A DNA stretch of 64,000 nt, from the NCBI RefSeq assembly GCF_003007685.1, contig NZ_PXNN01000013.1:186001-250000 (forward strand), read 5' to 3'. The first letter of the stretch is position 1; each line of letters starts with the position of its first letter. Both the position numbers and the translations under genes were made by a program. This DNA comes from Marinobacter halophilus (GTDB taxonomy: Bacteria > Pseudomonadota > Gammaproteobacteria > Pseudomonadales > Oleiphilaceae). A model generated the notes under the pieces. The model was not told the DNA's origin. It was given only the letters and a program-made list of their open reading frames with translations, and did no database searches. Shown piece after piece: positions 57,746 through 64,000 of this stretch.

Positions 57746-59059
57746 ATGTGTTCGTTTAACGGTTCAGAATCGCTTATGTCCCATAGCTTTCCCGAAATGA
57801 TCCCGGCACCAGAAGTTGACCTGCTATCCCCTATGCTCGATCAGCAGGGCGACACATGGACGGCCAGTTTCAGGGGGCTAAAGCTCAGAACCGCACTACA
57901 GCCTATCTATAGCATTTCCCACAAGCGGACCGTCGGTTACGAAGCATTGATCCGGGCGTTTGATACCGACAACTCCGCAGTCCTTCCGTTGCATCTTTTT
58001 GAACTACCTGACTCCGAAGCCGAAAATCTGCTGCTGGACAGGCTTTGCCGCTACTTGCATATCCGCAACTACAGCGGCATCAAAGATCAGCTGAACTGGC
58101 TATTCCTTAACGTATCACCACGAGTTGTCACTAGCGGTAGCCAGTCCGATTCGTTTTTCGGCGCCCTACTGGAAAAAACCGGACTGCCGCCTCACCGTAT
58201 TGTGATGGAAATCGTTGAACAACCAACGGATGATGCGGAGCGACTGAAAGATACCGTTGCCTACTATCGCAAACTCGGCTGCCTGATTGCCATCGACGAT
58301 TTCGGTGCCGGGCACTCCAATTTCGAACGCATCTGGAACCTGTCACCGGATATCGTAAAACTCGACCGGACACTCCTGACCCGCGCAACGGAAGACCAGC
58401 GGGCCCGCCAGATTCTGAACGGCATGGTATCGTTACTGCATCAATCCGGGTGCCTGGTATTGCTCGAAGGCGTGGAAACCCGTGATCAGGCAATGATCGC
58501 CATTGATGCCGGGGTCGATTTTGTTCAGGGATTTTATTTCCGCAGACCATGTTTGGAACTGGAGGAGTTACCACAGTCGCTAGCGGATCTGGAAGAACTC
58601 CTACAGGATTACAAAAAACGCAAACAAATCACTCAGGATCCGACACAGCAGTTGGTCGGCTTTTTCAGTACGCCCTTTCGTCGGGCCACCGAGAAACTCC
58701 AGCAAGGGCAACGGATGCTACAGGCCTGCTTCGAATTATTGAATCACCCTACAGTGTCACGGTGTTACCTGGTGGACGACAAGGGCGTTCAGATTGCAGA
58801 CACCCTGGTGTCAGACGCGACTATCCGCAACCAGGATCTTCGCTTCCTACCTCTGGAGAATACTACAAGCGCTGACTGGTTCCGCCAGCAGTATCTGCGC
58901 CAGGCTCTTGCTCAACCGGGTAACCTGCACGTTACCACGCCCTATCTTTGCGTGACCGGTGCCTACATGTGCGTAACGCTGTCACTGGCTTACCAGTCCG
59001 AGGGCAGGCTCAACGTATTGTGCTGCGACATTCTTGCCAACACCGATCAGACACCGTAA
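57746..59059 (+). CDS. EAL-domain c-di-GMP phosphodiesterase with C-terminal sensor domain
   Basis: A 437-aa cytosolic protein. The EAL domain (about 45-275) is complete: GYEALIR, FLNVSPR, MEIVEQ, AIDDFGAGHSN, VKLDRTLL, LEGVET and DFVQGFYFRRP, with the metal ligands and catalytic residues expected of an active phosphodiesterase producing pGpG. The C-terminal 110 residues (CYLVDDKGVQIADT, VTTPYLCVTGAYMCVTLS) look like the PAS/PDC-type domain of YkuI-like proteins. Start uncertain: ATG 57776 is an alternative, and neither has a good ribosome binding site; TAAAAT at 57731 may be a -10 box. Its end overlaps the convergent permease gene by 13 bp. Confidence 0.88.
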   Translation: MCSFNGSESLMSHSFPEMIPAPEVDLLSPMLDQQGDTWTASFRGLKLRTALQPIYSISHKRTVGYEALIRAFDTDNSAVLPLHLFELPDSEAENLLLDRLCRYLHIRNYSGIKDQLNWLFLNVSPRVVTSGSQSDSFFGALLEKTGLPPHRIVMEIVEQPTDDAERLKDTVAYYRKLGCLIAIDDFGAGHSNFERIWNLSPDIVKLDRTLLTRATEDQRARQILNGMVSLLHQSGCLVLLEGVETRDQAMIAIDAGVDFVQGFYFRRPCLELEELPQSLADLEELLQDYKKRKQITQDPTQQLVGFFSTPFRRATEKLQQGQRMLQACFELLNHPTVSRCYLVDDKGVQIADTLVSDATIRNQDLRFLPLENTTSADWFRQQYLRQALAQPGNLHVTTPYLCVTGAYMCVTLSLAYQSEGRLNVLCCDILANTDQTP

Positions 59060-60813
59060 ACGAGCGAAATCACACCGACGGTCAATAACCCGATGAACAG
59101 ATTCATCGGCAGCCCCACCCGCACGAAGTCACCAAAGCGGTAGCCGCCCGGCCCGAACACCATCATATTGGTCTGATAGCCGAGCGGTGTGGCAAAGCTG
59201 GCCGAGGCCGCCATCATGACTGCAATAATGAAGGGCTCGGCGTTCACGCCCATGGCTGTTGTGAGCGATAACACCACCGGCAGAATCAACACGGCCGCTG
59301 CGTTGTTGGTGATAACCTCCGTCAACACAGACACCACCAGATAGACCAGCAACAACGCCAGCAGGGTGTTGCCATTACTCAGACCGAACACGGCGCCGGC
59401 CAGATAACTGGCCGCACCCGTCTGCTCCAGCGCACCGCCCAACGCAAACGATGCGGCAATGGTCAGAACCACCGGAACATCGACCGATTTTTGCGCCTGA
59501 CCGACGGAACAACACCCCGACAGGATCATCAGAAACGCGCCCACCAGAGCTGCATTGAGCATGGTCATGACACCGAAGGCGGCCAAACCGACCAGCACAA
59601 ACAAAATGCCCCAGGACAACCAGGCCCGATCGTGGCGTGGCGCCTCAGTTTCCAGATCGTTGATTAACAGAAAATCCTTGTTGTAACGCTGTCGGCTGAC
59701 GAACGCAGGGCGAGCTTCCAACAATAAAACGTCGCCGGGTTTCAGGCGAATGTTGCCCAGGTTACCCGGCACCCTTTCGCCTCCGCGGGCCACCGCCAGC
59801 ACCACAGCACCGTAACGGTCACGAAAACGGGCATCTCGAATGGTCTGGCCAAGCACACCGGACTGGGGCGACAAGACCGCCTCCACCAGACGGCGTTCTG
59901 CCCGGACCTTGCTCAGAGAGGGCTCATCATCGTGCACTGAAGGCACAATGCCATTAATTCTGAGCAGATCTGAGACGGCCTGGGTGTCGCCCGCAAACAC
60001 CAACCGGTCACCACTGCGCAAACGCTCTTCGGACGGCACTGCGGTGACCACGCTGCCATCACGCTCAATTTCAACCAGATAGAGCCGGTCCAGTTCCCGC
60101 AGCCCGGCCTCACCCACGGTTTTGCCCACCAGCGGCCCCTCGAAGGCCACGGCGACCTCCAGAGTAAACTCTTTGACGGAGCCGAACTTTTGCTGATCTT
60201 TGCGATCCGGCAACATGCGCGGCAAAAACAGCAGCATTACCGAGATACCGATGATCGCCACCGGCAATCCCACCTGGGTGATGGCAAAAATGGAAAACCC
60301 TTCGTTACCCGTCAGCTGCTGGTACTGGCCGTTAACCACCAGGTTGGTGCTGGTACCAATTAACGTCAGCGTACCCCCGAGAATGGCGGCATAACTAAGC
60401 GGAATCATCAGTTTGGAGGGTGCGACACCAATTTTCCGTGACCAGGCCAGCACCGCCGGAATCATGGTGGCCACAACGGGCGTGTTGTTCAGAAAACCGC
60501 TCAACAGGGTAACAGGCAGGGCAATGCGGGCCTGGGCGCCACGCACCGTTTTCGGGCTACCGAGCACGTAGCGAACCAGCAAATCGACGCCGCCAGAGTG
60601 ATGCACCCCAGAGGCGACAACGAAGAGCGCAACGACCGTAATCAAGCCAGAATTGCTGAAGCCGACCAGCGCCTGTTCAGGCCCGATGATGCCGCTGGCA
60701 CTGAGCACCACCAGCGCGGCCATCATCACCAGATGGGGCGCGAAGCGACCTGAGCTCATCAGTACCAAGGCAGCCACGGCCAACCCCAGAGAAAACCATC
60801 CTTGCCATTCCAT
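59047..60813 (-). CDS. SLC13-family permease with two RCK_C domains
   Basis: A 588-aa inner-membrane transporter of the DASS/SLC13-ArsB superfamily. Membrane helices lie in the first 180 and last 190 residues; two cytosolic TrkA-C (RCK_C) domains (about 200-380) interrupt them, with EVAVAFEGPLVGKTVGEAGLRE and KPGDVLLLEARP. Conserved SNT-type motifs appear as GTSTNLVVNGQ and VITNNAAAVLILP, the sodium/substrate sites. Substrate unknown (dicarboxylate, sulfate or another anion). Start at ATG 60813, since the longer frame begins with TTG. The end overlaps the EAL gene. Confidence 0.88.
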   Translation of the reverse strand: MEWQGWFSLGLAVAALVLMSSGRFAPHLVMMAALVVLSASGIIGPEQALVGFSNSGLITVVALFVVASGVHHSGGVDLLVRYVLGSPKTVRGAQARIALPVTLLSGFLNNTPVVATMIPAVLAWSRKIGVAPSKLMIPLSYAAILGGTLTLIGTSTNLVVNGQYQQLTGNEGFSIFAITQVGLPVAIIGISVMLLFLPRMLPDRKDQQKFGSVKEFTLEVAVAFEGPLVGKTVGEAGLRELDRLYLVEIERDGSVVTAVPSEERLRSGDRLVFAGDTQAVSDLLRINGIVPSVHDDEPSLSKVRAERRLVEAVLSPQSGVLGQTIRDARFRDRYGAVVLAVARGGERVPGNLGNIRLKPGDVLLLEARPAFVSRQRYNKDFLLINDLETEAPRHDRAWLSWGILFVLVGLAAFGVMTMLNAALVGAFLMILSGCCSVGQAQKSVDVPVVLTIAASFALGGALEQTGAASYLAGAVFGLSNGNTLLALLLVYLVVSVLTEVITNNAAAVLILPVVLSLTTAMGVNAEPFIIAVMMAASASFATPLGYQTNMMVFGPGGYRFGDFVRVGLPMNLFIGLLTVGVISLVYGV

Positions 60814-60861
60814 AACGCGGTTTTTCCGGTTTGAAAACAAGCAGGATAGCGATCATTTTAA

Positions 60862-60890
60862 ATTCTGTAAAAGAATAAAGAATGATTCTT
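60862..60890 (-). promoter_or_regulatory. AT-rich palindromes upstream of the SLC13 permease
   Basis: ATTCT-GTAAA-AGAAT (60862-60876) is followed by AAGAAT-G-ATTCTT (60878-60890), a 6-1-6 palindrome. The second shares AATGAT and the general layout with Fur boxes, but about half of the 19 consensus positions differ. They lie 49-77 bp before the permease start and after the parE stop. An operator is plausible; the regulator is not identified. Confidence 0.35.
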
Positions 60891-60908
60891 ATAGCATCAT
60901 AGGGAATA

Positions 60909-62858
<1,950 letters not shown>

Positions 62859-62904
62859 TCAGGCCGAAAGATCAACGGTTGTTTTGTGGTGACACCAAGT
62901 GACG

Positions 62905-63402
62905 TCAGTTTCCGACGGCTTTCAGGATGGGCTGCTCGGTGAGCCCCGAAATTTCAAGGCGCCGCCAGCCCTCACCCGTCACCGCCAGAACCACGCAGGG
63001 GGTGGTGATCACTTGCGCCACCATCATGCCGGGCGCCGGCTCTGTGACGTTCATGGCGAGCCGGAGGGCCTTATTTTCTCTTGTGGCCGAATCCAGTTTC
63101 ACGCTATAGCCGGCCGTTGGCTTCTGCCCAAGGGTCACGATCACCAACGATTCTTGATCCAGATTAATCTGGCGGATAACGCCGGTAGAGATGTTCTGCC
63201 CACCTACATCCAGCAACGCTTCCAGCTCAGCACTGGTGCGGGCGTGAACCACGCCAGGACCGGTCAGACCGCAATGGGCTGATTGGGTAACCTGTCGTAC
63301 TTGCGGCTGATCGCCTGCCGCGCCGCCGGTGGCACTGCAAGCGGTCAGTAGGAGCACTGCGCTCACAGAAATGGCAAAACCATGAATAAAGCGGTCGATC
63401 AT
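62905..63402 (-). CDS. PrcB-like lipoprotein
   Basis: A 165-aa protein with a lipoprotein signal (LLLTAC, Cys near residue 22) and a C-terminal domain with SLVIVTLGQKPTAGYSVKL and VITTPCVVLAV, resembling the protease-complex subunit PrcB family, in which the GQKPTAGY loop is conserved. It overlaps the upstream gene by 4 bp (ATGA), so the two are co-translated. Role unknown; in relatives PrcB stabilises a surface protease. Confidence 0.75.
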   Translation of the reverse strand: MIDRFIHGFAISVSAVLLLTACSATGGAAGDQPQVRQVTQSAHCGLTGPGVVHARTSAELEALLDVGGQNISTGVIRQINLDQESLVIVTLGQKPTAGYSVKLDSATRENKALRLAMNVTEPAPGMMVAQVITTPCVVLAVTGEGWRRLEISGLTEQPILKAVGN

Positions 63403-64000
63403 TGGGTTGTCCTGGTTCGGTGGTCACCCGGGGCGCTCGCGCGTCCCTGCGTGATCAAACGGTAACCCCGGAAGCCCGGCCTGGGCAGGACGTCCGGAGT
63501 GAAGGTTGAAATGGTGGGGCGGGTAAAACTGGTGGTCATACGGATATCAGACAGACTCTGCCCCTCTTCGATGGTGATCACCTCCCGCAATCCGGCAATC
63601 GGGTATTCGGCACAGGCCTCACCAGATTGGCAGATAATACCATCACCGTCGATGTCGGTACCCGCCACCAGGTAATAGCTTCCGGGCCGGACTTCGTTCA
63701 ATCGGCGCGGCTCTTCGCCATCGTCAGCATCGAAGCGGAACTCATAGCGGCCGTTGACGGCTTCAACCGCAACTTGGGCTTCGGCCCAATAGAACCCCTT
63801 TTCGTCGGGCGTGGTGTCGACCAGTATGACGAAATGGACGCCGGCGTTGCGGGCCTGTTCGTCGCTGAGAATCTGGGCGATAACGGGTATTTTTACCATC
63901 CGACCAGTTTGATCTGAATCGTAGGTCACCACGACCTCACCACGGTAGGCCGTGTCAGGCTCAATCATCGATTCATTGAGAGAAATAGTCAGGGAGTAAT
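63399..64000 (-). CDS. C-terminal part of a secreted protein (cut by window)
   Basis: About 200 residues of open frame continue past the window edge with no stop, so this is the 3' end of a longer gene and the ATG at 63968 is internal. The visible part starts with beta-rich sequence (SLTISLNES, GEVVVTYDSDQTGRMVKIPVIAQ) like the Ig-type repeats at the ends of secreted subtilase-like or adhesin proteins, followed by a Ca-type loop GTDIDGDGIICQSGEACAEYPIAG. A subtilase (S8) parent is my best guess. Coupled to the PrcB-like gene by a 4-bp overlap. Confidence 0.55.
   Translation of the reverse strand, partial: YSLTISLNESMIEPDTAYRGEVVVTYDSDQTGRMVKIPVIAQILSDEQARNAGVHFVILVDTTPDEKGFYWAEAQVAVEAVNGRYEFRFDADDGEEPRRLNEVRPGSYYLVAGTDIDGDGIICQSGEACAEYPIAGLREVITIEEGQSLSDIRMTTSFTRPTISTFTPDVLPRPGFRGYRLITQGRASAPGDHRTRTTQ

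Overview
The window reads as ordinary chromosomal backbone of a marine gammaproteobacterium, most likely Marinobacter or a close relative. The grounds are protein similarity recalled from those genomes, a fairly GC-rich and even base composition, and gene order. Two gene orders match Pseudomonas as I remember it: miaB-ybeZ-ybeY-corC-lnt followed by a ybeL-type gene, leuS, lptE and holA; and purA-hisZ-hflC-hflK-hflX-hfq-miaA-mutL-amiB-tsaE-nnr-queG-orn-rsgA-motB-motA-psd followed by fimX-serB-parC-parE. I see no rRNA, tRNA, CRISPR array, insertion sequence, prophage or integron.

Layout. 1-5.2 kb: a plus-strand run for tRNA and ribosome maturation and the envelope (miaB, partial; ybeZ, ybeY, corC, lnt), joined by stop-start overlaps. 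5.2-11.3 kb: a zinc-ribbon gene, leuS-lptE-holA, a small coiled-coil protein ending in a perfect inverted repeat, and a secreted endonuclease I-like protein that seems to lack the usual catalytic residues. 11.3-15.2 kb: two paralogous acyl-CoA dehydrogenases, the outer one preceded by two tandem PsrA-like operators. 15.4-16.4 kb: a SprA-type putative metalloprotease and a tiny flagellar-rod-like protein. 16.4-20.4 kb: bioB-bioF-bioC-bioD without bioH, behind a BirA-like operator. 20.4-26 kb: comF, an FAD oxidoreductase, srkA, and the cmoA-cmoB tRNA wobble-modification pair with an unknown membrane-anchored gene overlapping cmoA. 26-44.9 kb: the Pseudomonas-like housekeeping block. 44.9-47.6 kb: the complete EF-P beta-lysylation set (epmA, efp, epmB). 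47.8-51.9 kb: a large protein with a degenerate PilZ-like segment beside a FimX-type degenerate GGDEF-EAL protein, suggesting c-di-GMP control of type IV pili. 51.9-62.8 kb: serB, parC, a YceI/cytochrome b561 pair, an EAL phosphodiesterase, an SLC13/RCK permease and parE. 62.9-64 kb: a PrcB-like lipoprotein and the 3' end of a secreted protein cut by the window.

Most genes form tight co-directional runs with 4-11 bp overlaps, and convergent gene pairs are often closed by bidirectional terminators (11.3, 26.05, 51.9 kb). The least explained stretch is 57.2-57.75 kb: about 570 bp without a normal gene, but with a promoter-like element, a consensus ribosome binding site, a 15-codon reading frame and two GC-rich hairpins able to pair in alternative ways. 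No clear novel multi-gene system is visible. The most interesting leads are this micropeptide/RNA locus, the endonuclease I-like protein, the FimX partner gene, the SprA/rod-like pair and the cmoA-coupled membrane protein.
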